Assembly (NCBI GenBank): GCA_016177555.1
Contig: JACOVB010000424.1
Coordinates: 1-21,979, forward strand
DNA: 21,979 nt
Source of the DNA: Candidatus Rokuibacteriota bacterium
GTDB taxonomy: Bacteria; Methylomirabilota; Methylomirabilia; Rokubacteriales; CSP1-6
Direction: 5' to 3'
The position numbers and the translations under genes were made by a program. Each line of letters opens with the position of its first letter. The stretch's first letter is position 1. Below the pieces are notes generated by a model. That model worked only from the letters and a program-made list of their open reading frames with translations. It made no database searches and was not told where the DNA came from. Positions 7,094-14,451 of this stretch are shown in pieces.

Positions 7094-7861
7094 TCAGCGG
7101 CCGGTGAGGAGGCGGAGGGCCGCGTCGTGCAAGCGTCCGTTGCTGGCGAGCACGCTGCCGCCGTAGATGGTGGGGCATCCCGAGAAGTCGGTGAGCCGCC
7201 CGCCCGCCTCCTCCACCAGGATCTTCACGGCGGCGATGTCCCAGGGCTTGAGATCGACCTCGGCGTAGACCTCGGCTCGTCCCTGGGCCAGGAGACCATA
7301 GCCGTAGTAGTCCCCGAAGCCGCGGGTGCGGGAGGCCGCGTCCACCAGGCGGACGAAGCCGTCCCAGCACGGCGTCGCGCGGAGCAGCTTGAGGTCGGAG
7401 TGGAGCACGGTGGCCGCCTCCAGGCTGTCGAGGTCGGAGACGCGGAGACGCTCGCCGTCGCAGAAGGCCCCCTCGCCCTTCCGCGCCCAGAAGCACTCGC
7501 CGCTGGCCGGGTTCAGCACCACGCCCGTGGTGACCTCGCCCTGCTCCTCGAGCCCGATGAGGACAGCCCAGACGGGGATGCCGCGGACGAAGTTCCTGGT
7601 CCCGTCGATGGGATCGATGATCCAGCGCCGGTCGGTGGGCCCTTGCTGACCGAACTCCTCTCCCAGGAAGCCGTGATCGGGGAAGGCGCGCCGGAGGATC
7701 GCCGTGATGGCCTGCTCCCCCTCGCGGTCGGCCTGGGTCACGGGCGTCTGGTCGGGCTTGAGCGTGACCTCGAAGCCGCCGCGATAGTACTTCATGGCGA
7801 TCTCGCCGGCGGCCCGCGCGGCGGCGAGCGCCGCGGCGACGGTGGGGTGGGACGGCGTCAC
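7094..7861 (-). CDS. hisN: Inositol monophosphatase-family phosphatase, likely histidinol-phosphatase (HisN type)
   Basis: This 255-aa Mg2+-dependent phosphatase has all family motifs: LGEEF (66-70), IIDPIDGTRNF (81-91) with metal ligands Asp83, Asp86 and Thr88, and KPWDIAA (205-211) with Asp208. The surroundings, DQTPVTQADREGE, FVRGIPVWAVLIGL and the block around GYGLLAQGRAEVYAE, match the HisN branch (final phosphatase step of histidine synthesis) better than inositol-phosphatase proper. The start is the GTG at 7861-7859, which overlaps the stop of the upstream CMD-family gene (GTGA). Longer in-frame versions reaching 8368 just translate that gene in the wrong frame. No other his gene is nearby, so inositol phosphate or another sugar phosphate remains possible. 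Confidence 0.88.
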   Translation of the reverse strand: MTPSHPTVAAALAAARAAGEIAMKYYRGGFEVTLKPDQTPVTQADREGEQAITAILRRAFPDHGFLGEEFGQQGPTDRRWIIDPIDGTRNFVRGIPVWAVLIGLEEQGEVTTGVVLNPASGECFWARKGEGAFCDGERLRVSDLDSLEAATVLHSDLKLLRATPCWDGFVRLVDAASRTRGFGDYYGYGLLAQGRAEVYAEVDLKPWDIAAVKILVEEAGGRLTDFSGCPTIYGGSVLASNGRLHDAALRLLTGR

Positions 7862-8241
7862 TCCCACTCGCCGCGCTCCTCCAGCGCCGCCTTGCAAACC
7901 TCCAGCGCCTCCACGACCACGGGCATGCCACCGTAGGTCACCTGCTGGAAGATCACCTCGGCCACCTCCTGACGCGTGGCCCCCACGTTGAGCGCGGCGT
8001 GGACGTGGGCGCGGAGCTCGGCCCGCCGGTTCAGCACGGTGAGCGAGGCCACCGCGCAGAGCTCCCGCTGCTTCTGCGAGATCACCTCGCGGCTGTAGAG
8101 CTTGCCGGTGAAGAACAGGCTGAGCTCCTTGGCGAGGCCCTTGTCGAACTTCTTCCACGTCTCGAAGCCCACTCCTCCCTTGAGCGTGTGAAAGAGCATC
8201 TGCCCCGTCTTCTTCGTCGTCTCCCTGAGCGTCTCGTCCAT
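7858..8241 (-). CDS. Carboxymuconolactone decarboxylase (CMD) family protein without CxxC
   Basis: This 127-aa all-helical protein of the CMD family has the conserved core SREVISQKQRELCAVASLTV (about 52-71), then RAHVHAALNVGATRQEVAEV and FQQVTYGGMP. It resembles gamma-carboxymuconolactone decarboxylase, and lacks the CxxC redox pair of the AhpD branch, so peroxidase activity is not expected. I chose the ATG at 8241 because GGGAGGGG lies just upstream. A longer version starting at 8310 overlaps the candidate -10 box at 8309-8314 and adds low-complexity residues. The downstream phosphatase gene overlaps its stop by 4 nt, so the two are probably co-transcribed. The actual substrate is unknown. 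Confidence 0.85.
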   Translation of the reverse strand: MDETLRETTKKTGQMLFHTLKGGVGFETWKKFDKGLAKELSLFFTGKLYSREVISQKQRELCAVASLTVLNRRAELRAHVHAALNVGATRQEVAEVIFQQVTYGGMPVVVEALEVCKAALEERGEWE

Positions 8242-8308
8242 GGGTCCCCTCCCGGGATCCGCCGCGGGCCTCCGGGGGCCCCGCGGTCGGGCATGCCTCC
8301 GCCCGAGC

Positions 8309-8314
8309 ATTGTA
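8309..8314 (-). promoter_or_regulatory. Candidate -10 box for the CMD-hisN operon
   Basis: On the minus strand this reads TACAAT, five of six matches to TATAAT. It would start transcription near 8302, about 60 nt before the ATG at 8241. No convincing -35 is seen. It lies in the only non-coding gap between the divergent CMD and PilZ genes. Confidence 0.3.
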
Positions 8315-8355
8315 CCTGGACAGGGCCGGGGGCGATCTGCCAGACTCGCGGGAAC

Positions 8356-8865
8356 GTGTCCAGGTCATCCAAGAAGCCCCTGCGATGTCGGCGATGCGGC
8401 AGCCACCAGGTCCGCCGGGCCAGCCGGGTTGGCCTGCTCGAGCGCCTGCTGAGCGTGGGCTACGTCTACCCGTTCCGCTGCGAGGTCTGCCAGCACCGCT
8501 TCAAGGCCCTCCGGTGGGGCGAGCGCTATGTCCGGGCGCAGCCCGACCGCCGCCGGCACGAGCGCCTGCCGGTGGACTTCTGGACCACGCTCTTCTGGAA
8601 GGACGGCGAGCGGCAGGGGCGCGTACGGGACCTCTCCGAGGCCGGGGCGACCCTCGAGGCGGACCTGCCCGTCGCCCCGGGCGAGTCCCTCGAGCTGACG
8701 CTACAGCCCAACGACTCCGAGCCCCCCATCACGGTGGAGGTGGCCGTGGTCCGCTCCGTGCAGTCGGGCCGGCTGGGCCTGCAGTTCATCCGCGTCAAAG
8801 GCGGCGACGATGAGCGGCTCGGGAAGTTCCTGCGCGAGCGAGGAGGACGCCGATGGACCCGCTGA
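8356..8865 (+). CDS. Zinc-ribbon/PilZ domain protein, copy 1
   Basis: This protein of about 169 aa is built from an N-terminal four-cysteine ribbon (Cys11, Cys14, Cys42, Cys45) and a PilZ domain. The PilZ domain has the two c-di-GMP-binding elements: R66-x3-R70 (RRHER) and DLSEAG (92-97). Between them is a strongly conserved stretch ending in RWGERYVR. PilZ proteins sense the second messenger c-di-GMP and act on motility, exopolysaccharide or transcription; the metal ribbon suggests a nucleic-acid or protein contact. The start is uncertain: I use the GTG at 8356, which gives a length matching copy 2, while an in-frame ATG at 8293 would add 21 residues. Copy 2 starts 13 nt before this stop, so the pair is co-translated. 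Confidence 0.82.
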   Translation: MSRSSKKPLRCRRCGSHQVRRASRVGLLERLLSVGYVYPFRCEVCQHRFKALRWGERYVRAQPDRRRHERLPVDFWTTLFWKDGERQGRVRDLSEAGATLEADLPVAPGESLELTLQPNDSEPPITVEVAVVRSVQSGRLGLQFIRVKGGDDERLGKFLRERGGRRWTR

Positions 8866-9356
8866 CCTGCCCGAGGTGCCGGAGCCCGCATGTCCGTCGC
8901 GTGGGGCGCGACGGCGCCGTCGAGCGGCTCCTGAGCGCCGCCTACATCTACCCCTTTCGCTGCCAGATCTGCGAGCTGCGGTTCAAGCGCCTGCGCTGGG
9001 GTGAGCGCTACGTCCGTGTGGAGCTGGACCGCCGCGACTTCAGCCGGGTCGCAGCGAACATCTGGGCGGCCGTGGTGTGGCAGGGGCGCCAGAGCCAGGC
9101 CACGGTGCGCGACCTCTCGGTGGCCGGCTGCTGGCTCGAGACGGACGCGCCCGTGCCCATCGGCGAGCTGGTGCGCCTCAGCCTCGAGCCGGAGGACGAG
9201 GCGCCCATCGAGGTCGAGGTGGGCGAGGTCCGCTCCGCCGGGGCCGGGCGGCTCGGCATCAGGTTCGTCCGCGTGGACCCCGTCCACCGTGAGCGGCTCT
9301 GCCAGACCGTGGCGGACCTGCTCGCCGCCTCTCCGCCCGCCGCGCCACCGGCCTGA
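8853..9356 (+). CDS. Zinc-ribbon/PilZ domain protein, copy 2
   Basis: This 167-aa tandem paralogue of the preceding gene has the same order: a Cys4 ribbon (Cys6, Cys9, Cys37, Cys40), the shared block ERLLS...YPFRC...RWGERYVR, then PilZ with R61-x3-R65 (RDFSR) and DLSVAG (87-92). Similarity to copy 1 is highest in the ribbon and linker and lower in the PilZ half. The ribbon appears to be the constrained part and the PilZ barrel the diverging part. Both copies keep all c-di-GMP-binding residues. The ATG overlaps the end of copy 1 by 13 nt. Function is unknown; two non-identical sensors, or a heterodimer, are both possible. Confidence 0.87.
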   Translation: MDPLTCPRCRSPHVRRVGRDGAVERLLSAAYIYPFRCQICELRFKRLRWGERYVRVELDRRDFSRVAANIWAAVVWQGRQSQATVRDLSVAGCWLETDAPVPIGELVRLSLEPEDEAPIEVEVGEVRSAGAGRLGIRFVRVDPVHRERLCQTVADLLAASPPAAPPA

Positions 9357-9370
9357 GCGGCCCGCCGGCT

Positions 9371-9394
9371 GCCCGGACGGGGCGCCGTCAGGGC
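9371..9394. terminator. Imperfect hairpin between convergent genes
   Basis: GCCC (9371-9374) and GACGG (9376-9380) pair with CCGTC (9385-9389) and GGGC (9391-9394) around a GGCG loop, leaving one G/A mismatch. The hairpin sits between the PilZ copy 2 stop and the hydrolase stop, overlapping the latter. It could serve both strands, but there is no U-run on either side. Confidence 0.3.
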
Positions 9395-10116
9395 TCGATC
9401 CGCTCGAGGATCCGCGTGAGCTCCCCCGGTGCCGAGAGCATGGCGTTGTGGGCGCACGTCATGTCCACCGGGGTCACACCCAGGCGTGCGGCGTAGCCCG
9501 CGGCGCGATCGGGCGGCACTGCCACATCGGCCAGGCAGCGGATGTAGGTCCGGGGCACCCGCATCGCGTAGAAGACGCGCAGGTCCACCGGTTCCACGAA
9601 GGGCCGGATGGCCTGCGGGGTCAGGAGCGACAGCGCCCGGAGCGCCCGAGGATGATCGCGGGACAAGTCCCCCATCCAGCGGGCCCACGCCGTCTCCGCC
9701 GGGTAGAGAAAGGTGCCGTCGCCGCGCCCCGCCACCATGCCGCGGAGCAGCTCGCGCGCCGGAGCCGTGGCATTGGTCGCCGCGAGATTGCCGCCATCGG
9801 GCACCACCACCGCGGCCAGGAACACCAGGTGCGCGACACGCCCGGGGCAGAGCTCGGCCACCTTGGGGATCACGATGCCCCCCATGGAGTGGCCGACCAC
9901 GATGCCCCGCCCGACCCCCTCGCGCGCCATGGCGTCGGCCACGGCGCGCGCGTAGCTCTCCACGCTCGCCCGGCGGACCTCGCCGGCGCGTCGGCCGTGG
10001 CCGGGCAGGTCCAGCGTCACCACCTGATGGCCCCGCCGACGCAACAGCGCCCGGACGGCGTCCCAGCACCAGGCGCCGTGGCAGGCGCCGTGAACGAGCA
10101 CGTATTGCTTGGTCAT
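9388..10116 (-). CDS. Alpha/beta-fold hydrolase (esterase, EstC/methylesterase-like)
   Basis: This 242-aa cytoplasmic alpha/beta hydrolase has an oxyanion-hole block VLVHGACHGAWCW (6-18), the nucleophile elbow GHSMGG (75-80, Ser77) and the catalytic histidine in CAHNAM (His223). The acid is probably Asp197 in the block RCLADVAVPP. The HGA-HGAWCW start and the helical cap resemble small esterases such as plant methylesterase/hydroxynitrile-lyase relatives and bacterial EstC. They suggest hydrolysis of a small carboxylic ester, but the family also holds lyases and dioxygenases. The ATG at 10116 is used; a GTG lies immediately before it at 10119. The gene is divergent from the RidA operon and convergent with the PilZ pair. 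Confidence 0.88.
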   Translation of the reverse strand: MTKQYVLVHGACHGAWCWDAVRALLRRRGHQVVTLDLPGHGRRAGEVRRASVESYARAVADAMAREGVGRGIVVGHSMGGIVIPKVAELCPGRVAHLVFLAAVVVPDGGNLAATNATAPARELLRGMVAGRGDGTFLYPAETAWARWMGDLSRDHPRALRALSLLTPQAIRPFVEPVDLRVFYAMRVPRTYIRCLADVAVPPDRAAGYAARLGVTPVDMTCAHNAMLSAPGELTRILERIEP

Positions 10117-10136
10117 CACGAAGCCCGTGTTGGGGG

Positions 10137-10165
10137 TTGACTGCAGCGGCTGCGGCCTCTAGCGT
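10137..10165 (+). promoter_or_regulatory. Candidate sigma70 promoter of the RidA-PMM-DUF1015-KOR operon
   Basis: TTGACT (10137-10142), a 17-bp spacer and TAGCGT (10160-10165) give a five-of-six -35 and a weak -10. The spacer contains a perfect palindrome GCAGC-G-GCTGC (10143-10153). The layout TTGACT...CCTCTAGnnTAG is shared with the promoter at 2418-2447. Initiation near 10172 would leave a leader of about 70 nt. Confidence 0.4.
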
Positions 10166-10244
10166 AGATGCCAAGCACCATAGCACACGCCAGCGGCGTG
10201 ACCGGCCCTCAACCTGCAGCGAGTGTCAGGACAAGGAGCCCCGT

Positions 10245-10637
10245 ATGGCCACCATCGAGCGGTACTGCGCCAAGGACGTCTTCGACCCGCCCGCGTACTC
10301 GCAGGCCGTGAAGGTCACCGGCGCTCAGACCATCCTCTTCCTCTCGGGCCAGGTGGCCTATGACGCCCAGGGCCAGCCGGCCCACCGCGGCGACTTCGCC
10401 GCCCAGGCGCGGGCGGTGTTCCAGGCGATCCGGTCGCAGGTGGAGGCGGGCGGGGGCACGCTCGGCAGCGTCGTCAAGCTCAACACCTATCTCACGGACA
10501 TGCGTCATCGGGCGGAGCTTCAGCCGGTGCGCACGGAGTTCTTCGGCCCGAAGACGCCGGCCTCCACGCTGGTCGCGGTGGCGGCCCTGGCGCACCCCGA
10601 CTGGCTCATCGAGGTCGAGGCCATCGCGGTGGTCTGA
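10245..10637 (+). CDS. RidA/YjgF-family protein lacking the deaminase arginine
   Basis: This 130-aa protein of the trimeric RidA (YjgF/YER057c/UK114) family has the usual FLSGQVAYD (32-40), VVKLNTYLTDM (76-86) and IEVEAIAVV C-terminus. RidA proper destroys reactive enamine/imine intermediates such as 2-aminoacrylate using an Arg in the motif PARSCV. Here the aligned block is PASTLV (105-110), with Ser107 in place of that Arg, so classical imine deaminase activity is not expected. It belongs with the Rid subfamilies that lack the Arg and are often found in catabolic operons. AAGGAG sits 7 nt before the ATG at 10245. The next gene starts 9 nt after the stop. Confidence 0.88.
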   Translation: MATIERYCAKDVFDPPAYSQAVKVTGAQTILFLSGQVAYDAQGQPAHRGDFAAQARAVFQAIRSQVEAGGGTLGSVVKLNTYLTDMRHRAELQPVRTEFFGPKTPASTLVAVAALAHPDWLIEVEAIAVV

Positions 10638-10646
10638 GGAACGATC

Positions 10647-12023
10647 GTGACCGGCGACATCAACCCGTTCATCTTCCGCGCCTACGACGTGCGCGGGAAG
10701 GTCGGCCTGGATATCACGCCCGAGGTCTTCGAGGAGGTGGGGCGCGCCTACGGCACGCTCATCCGCCGCAACGGCGGCCGCAGCATCGCCCTCGGCATGG
10801 ACAACCGGCTCTCTTCCCCCGCGCTCAAGGAGGGCTTCGCCCGGGGCTGCCTCGGCACAGGCCTCGACGTGGTGGACATCGGCGTCAACCACACGCCGCT
10901 CCTGTACTTCGCCACCGCCCACTGGGGGCTCGACGGCGGCGCCACGGTCACCGGCAGCCACAACCCGGTCTCGGACAACGGCGTCAAGATGGTCCACCCG
11001 GGGGCGGCACCGCTCACCGAGGAGGAGATCCAGGGGCTGCTCGCGGCCATCCGCCGCCAGGACTTCGAGCAGGGCGCCGGCCGGCGGACGGCGCGCGATC
11101 CCAGGGAGGACTACTTCGGCGCCATCGCCGCCCACGTGAAGCTGACGCGCCCGCTGCGCGTGGCGGTGGACGCGGGGAACGGCATCGCCGGCTCCTTCGC
11201 CCCCGAGCTGCTCCGGCGGCTCGGGTGCGAGGTGACCGAGCTCTACTGCGAGTCGGACGGCTCGTTCCCGAACCACCTGCCGGATCCCGAGATGGAGGAG
11301 AACATGCGGGATCTCGTCGCGCGCGTCCTCGAGACCCGGGCGGACGTGGGCATCGCCTACGACGGGGACGCCGACCGCATGGGCGTGGTGGACGAGCGCG
11401 GCCGACGCCACGAGGCCGACCTCATCCTGGCGTTGCTGGCGCGGGACCTCCTGACGCGGCACCCGGGGGCGGAGATCGTCTTCGACGTCAAGTCCTCCCA
11501 GGTTCTCGTGGACGACATCCGCGCGCACGGAGGCCGGCCCGTCATGTGGAAGACCGGCCACTCCCATCTCAAGCGGAAGATGCGCGAGGACAAGATCCTG
11601 CTCGGGGGCGAGGTCTCGGGCCACATGTTCTTCGGCGAGAACTGGTACGGCGTGGACGACGGAATCCTGGCCTCGTGCAAGTTCCTCGAGCTCTGCTCGC
11701 GGAGCCCGCGGCCCGTCTCCTCCCACTTCGACACGCTGCCGCATCTCTTCGCCACCCCCGAGCTCAAGGCGCCCTGTGCCGACGCGAAGAAGTTCGACGT
11801 CGTGGCGGAGCTGGCGCGGGAGTTCAAGGGGCGCTACGAGACGATCGACATCGACGGCGTGCGCATCCTCTTCCGCGAAGGCTGGGGACTCGTGCGGGCC
11901 TCCAACACCAACCCGTACCTCACCCTCCGGTTCGAGGCGAAGACCGAGCGGGGGCTCCGCGAGATGATGGCCACCGTCTACGACGCCCTCCGCCGCCACC
12001 CCTTCGTGACCCTGCCGGCCTGA
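10647..12023 (+). CDS. Phosphomannomutase/phosphoglucomutase (alpha-D-phosphohexomutase family)
   Basis: This 458-aa four-domain enzyme interconverts hexose 6- and 1-phosphates and supplies GDP-mannose or UDP-glucose precursors for surface polysaccharides. Motifs are RAYDVRG near the N-terminus, the phosphoserine loop TGSHNP (102-107, Ser104), the metal-binding loop DGDADR (239-244), the sugar-binding GEVSGH (321-326), and the phosphate-binding RASNTNPYLTLRFEA near the C-terminus. GEVSGH is characteristic of the bifunctional ManB/AlgC type. The start is a GTG preceded by GAGGA. Only 9 nt separate it from the RidA gene and 11 nt from the DUF1015 gene. Length is normal. Preference for mannose or glucose cannot be told by eye. 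Confidence 0.93.
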   Translation: MTGDINPFIFRAYDVRGKVGLDITPEVFEEVGRAYGTLIRRNGGRSIALGMDNRLSSPALKEGFARGCLGTGLDVVDIGVNHTPLLYFATAHWGLDGGATVTGSHNPVSDNGVKMVHPGAAPLTEEEIQGLLAAIRRQDFEQGAGRRTARDPREDYFGAIAAHVKLTRPLRVAVDAGNGIAGSFAPELLRRLGCEVTELYCESDGSFPNHLPDPEMEENMRDLVARVLETRADVGIAYDGDADRMGVVDERGRRHEADLILALLARDLLTRHPGAEIVFDVKSSQVLVDDIRAHGGRPVMWKTGHSHLKRKMREDKILLGGEVSGHMFFGENWYGVDDGILASCKFLELCSRSPRPVSSHFDTLPHLFATPELKAPCADAKKFDVVAELAREFKGRYETIDIDGVRILFREGWGLVRASNTNPYLTLRFEAKTERGLREMMATVYDALRRHPFVTLPA

Positions 12024-12034
12024 GCGGACGAGCG

Positions 12035-13261
12035 ATGCGGCTCCACCCCTTCCGGGCGCTGCGCCCCGCTGCCGGCCTGGCGCCCCGGGTCGCCTCGCCC
12101 CCCTACGACGTGGTCAGCCGCGAGGAAGCCGCCCGGCTGGCGGCCGGCAACCCGCTCTCCTTCCTCCACGTCTGCCGCTCGGACATCGACGTGCCGGCGG
12201 ACGTGCATCCCCACGACGCGCGCGTCTACGCCAAGGCGCGGGAGAGCCTCGACCGTCTCGTGGCGGACGAGGTGCTGATCCGCGAGACCTCTGCGGCCCT
12301 GTACCTCTACCGCCAGGTGATGGGCGGGCGGGCCCAGGTGGGGGTGGTCGGCTGCGTGCACGTGGACGACTACGAGCAGGGGGTCATCCGCCAGCACGAG
12401 CGGACCCGGCCCGACAAGGAGGACGACCGTACCCGCCACGTGCTCACGCTCGACGCCCATGCCGAGCCGGTCCTCCTCGCCTATCGCGGACGGCCGGAGA
12501 TGGCCCGGCTGGCCGAGGCGGGCATGCAGGCGCCCCCGCTCCACGACTTCACAGCCCCCGACGGGGTGCGCCACACGGTGTGGCGCCTCGCCGACCCTGC
12601 GGCCTGGGTCGCCAACTTCGGCGCCGTCACGCGCGCCTATGTCGCAGACGGGCACCACCGCTCGGCCAGCGCATGGCGGGCGGCGCGGGAGCGCCGCGCG
12701 GCGAACCCCCACCACCGGGGCGACGAGGAGTACAGCTGGTTCCTGGCCGCGCTCTTCCCGGCCGCCGAGCTCCGCATCCTGCCCTACAACCGCGTGGTCC
12801 GCGACCTCAAGGGGCAGACGGAGCCGGAGGTGCTGGAACAGCTCGGCAGGCTCGGGCGCCTATCACCGACAGGCGACCCGGCGCCGCCCCGTCCGGGGAG
12901 CTTCTGCCTCTACCTCTCGGGCCGCTGGCACCTGCTGGAGCTTCCTGAGGCTGCGACCGACAGGGTGGATCCGATCGGCTCCCTCGACGTCTCCCTCCTC
13001 CACGACCGCATCCTGAGCCCGGTGCTCGGGATCGGCGACCCGCGCACCGATCAGCGCCTGGACTTCGTCGGCGGGATCCGCGGCGCGCGGGCGCTCGAGG
13101 CGCGCGTGGACTCGGGAGAGATGGCGCTGGGGGTGTCGATGTACCCGACGGCCATGGAACAGCTCCTGGCCGTCGCGGACGCAGGCGCGGTCATGCCACC
13201 CAAGAGCACGTGGTTCGAGCCCAAGCTCCTGAGCGGCCTCTTCGTCCACACGCTGGGCTGA
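12035..13261 (+). CDS. DUF1015 family protein
   Basis: This 408-aa protein belongs to the DUF1015 family, sometimes labelled SpoOJ/ParB-like in annotations although I see no helix-turn-helix. The conserved blocks are present: ASPPYDVVS (20-28), QHERTRPDKEDDRTRH followed by DAHAEPVLLAY, YVADGHHRSASA in the middle, and PKSTWFEPKLLSGLF near the C-terminus. The His- and Asp-rich ADGHHR and the acidic PDKEDDR motifs look like an active site; a small-molecule kinase function has been suggested for relatives, which I cannot verify here. The ATG at 12035 follows the mutase stop by 11 nt. It sits between a sugar-phosphate mutase and a 2-oxoacid oxidoreductase, pointing to central metabolism. Confidence 0.85.
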   Translation: MRLHPFRALRPAAGLAPRVASPPYDVVSREEAARLAAGNPLSFLHVCRSDIDVPADVHPHDARVYAKARESLDRLVADEVLIRETSAALYLYRQVMGGRAQVGVVGCVHVDDYEQGVIRQHERTRPDKEDDRTRHVLTLDAHAEPVLLAYRGRPEMARLAEAGMQAPPLHDFTAPDGVRHTVWRLADPAAWVANFGAVTRAYVADGHHRSASAWRAARERRAANPHHRGDEEYSWFLAALFPAAELRILPYNRVVRDLKGQTEPEVLEQLGRLGRLSPTGDPAPPRPGSFCLYLSGRWHLLELPEAATDRVDPIGSLDVSLLHDRILSPVLGIGDPRTDQRLDFVGGIRGARALEARVDSGEMALGVSMYPTAMEQLLAVADAGAVMPPKSTWFEPKLLSGLFVHTLG

Positions 13262-13308
13262 CCGTCCGGCGGGACGAAGGCGGCACGGCAGGACCGGAGG
13301 AGGCCGCG

Positions 13309-14451
13309 ATGACGACCGACGCCCGCGTGGCAGGCGCGGCGCCGGGCCTGACGCTCAGGTCCGGCAACCAGATGGTGGTGGAGGGCGCCCTCCGCGCCGG
13401 CTGCCGCTTCTTCAGCGGCTACCCGATCACGCCCGCCTCGGAGATCTACCGCGAGATGACGCTCCGCCTCCAGGCGCGCGGCGATGTGGCCCTCGGTGCG
13501 CCGGACGAGATCTCCGCGCTCTGCTACTGCATCGGCGCCTCGCAGCGCGGCGTCAAGGCGATGACAGCGACCTCCGGGCCCGGCTGGGCGCTCATGGTCG
13601 AGGCCTTCCAGTACGCCCTCATGGCCGAGACCCCCGTCGTCGTCGTTCTCGTCCAGCGCCTCGGCCCCAGCACCGGCGGCGCCACCCAGGGCGGCCAGGG
13701 CGATGTGCTTCTGGCGGAGTTCGCGACCTCCGGCGGCTACACCGTGCCCGTCTTCGCGCCGAGCACCCCGGTCGAGTGCTTCACCCTGGCCATGGCCGCC
13801 TTCAGCTGGTCGGAGGCGCTCCGGACCCCGGTGGTCCTCCTCAGCGACAAGGAGGTCGCCATGACCTACGAGGCCGTGGACCTGGCCGGCTTGCCCGAGG
13901 TGCCCGTCCACTCCCGCCCCCCGGCGACCGCGGAGGGGTACCGCCCCGTCCAGTTCGCCACGCCCGACGAGGTGCCCCCGTTCGCTCCGCTCACGGGCCC
14001 GCTCAAGGTCACCGTCACCGGCTCCGCCCACAACAAGGACGGCTGGCTCAGGAAGAACGACGCCGAGACCCTGGAGGTGCTCCGTCACCTCGAGGCGAAG
14101 ATCGCCGCGCGGGCGCAGGACATGGCCATGGTGGTGCCGGACCTCCAGGACGACGCGGAGGCGCTCGTGCTGGGCTACGGGATCACGAGCCGGGCTGCGC
14201 GCGAGGCCGTGCGCCTCGGCCGCGCAGCGGGACGGCGGCTGTCGTTCCTGGGCCTCCTCACCCTCTTCCCCGTCCCCGTGGAGGCGATCCGCGAGGCGGC
14301 CCGGACGGCCCGGCGGGTGGTCGTCGCCGAGGAGAATCTCTCCGGGCTCTACCGCAGGGTGCTGGCGGGAGCGCTCCCCGACCGCGAGTGGCACGGCGTC
14401 AACAAGCTCGGCAGCATGATCCGTCCCTCCGAGATCCTGGAGGCTCTGTGA
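13309..14451 (+). CDS. korA: 2-oxoacid:ferredoxin oxidoreductase alpha subunit (KorA-type)
   Basis: This 380-aa alpha subunit of a thiamine-diphosphate enzyme oxidatively decarboxylates a 2-oxoacid (2-oxoglutarate, pyruvate or branched-chain) to acyl-CoA with ferredoxin as acceptor. The pyrimidine-binding domain shows SGYPITPASE (36-45), then PDEISALCYCIGAS, TATSGPGWALM and QRLGPSTGGATQGGQGD. The transketolase C-like domain follows from about 240. No gamma domain precedes it, unlike many KorA proteins; gamma is instead fused to the next gene. GGAGGAGG lies upstream of the ATG at 13309; an upstream in-frame start at 13210 lies inside the DUF1015 gene and is rejected. The TGA overlaps the ATG of the beta-gamma gene by one base. 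Confidence 0.92.
   Translation: MTTDARVAGAAPGLTLRSGNQMVVEGALRAGCRFFSGYPITPASEIYREMTLRLQARGDVALGAPDEISALCYCIGASQRGVKAMTATSGPGWALMVEAFQYALMAETPVVVVLVQRLGPSTGGATQGGQGDVLLAEFATSGGYTVPVFAPSTPVECFTLAMAAFSWSEALRTPVVLLSDKEVAMTYEAVDLAGLPEVPVHSRPPATAEGYRPVQFATPDEVPPFAPLTGPLKVTVTGSAHNKDGWLRKNDAETLEVLRHLEAKIAARAQDMAMVVPDLQDDAEALVLGYGITSRAAREAVRLGRAAGRRLSFLGLLTLFPVPVEAIREAARTARRVVVAEENLSGLYRRVLAGALPDREWHGVNKLGSMIRPSEILEAL

Noticed and set aside
7041..7098. 8-bp inverted repeat GCTGACCC/GGGTCAGC around the LivF-HisN gap
   Set aside because: The 42-nt spacer and the overlap with both stop codons make it a weak terminator candidate, probably a coincidence of similar gene ends.
7862..8368. N-terminal extension of the HisN-like phosphatase to 424 aa
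   Set aside because: The extra 169 residues are the CMD-family gene read in the wrong frame; the GTGA overlap at 7861 gives a normal family length.
10209..11999. 596-aa minus-strand open frame over the mutase gene
   Set aside because: Antisense shadow of the phosphohexomutase and RidA genes; no domain seen.
13210..13308. Upstream in-frame start for the KOR alpha gene
   Set aside because: It lies inside the DUF1015 gene, and GGAGGAGG sits directly before the ATG at 13309.
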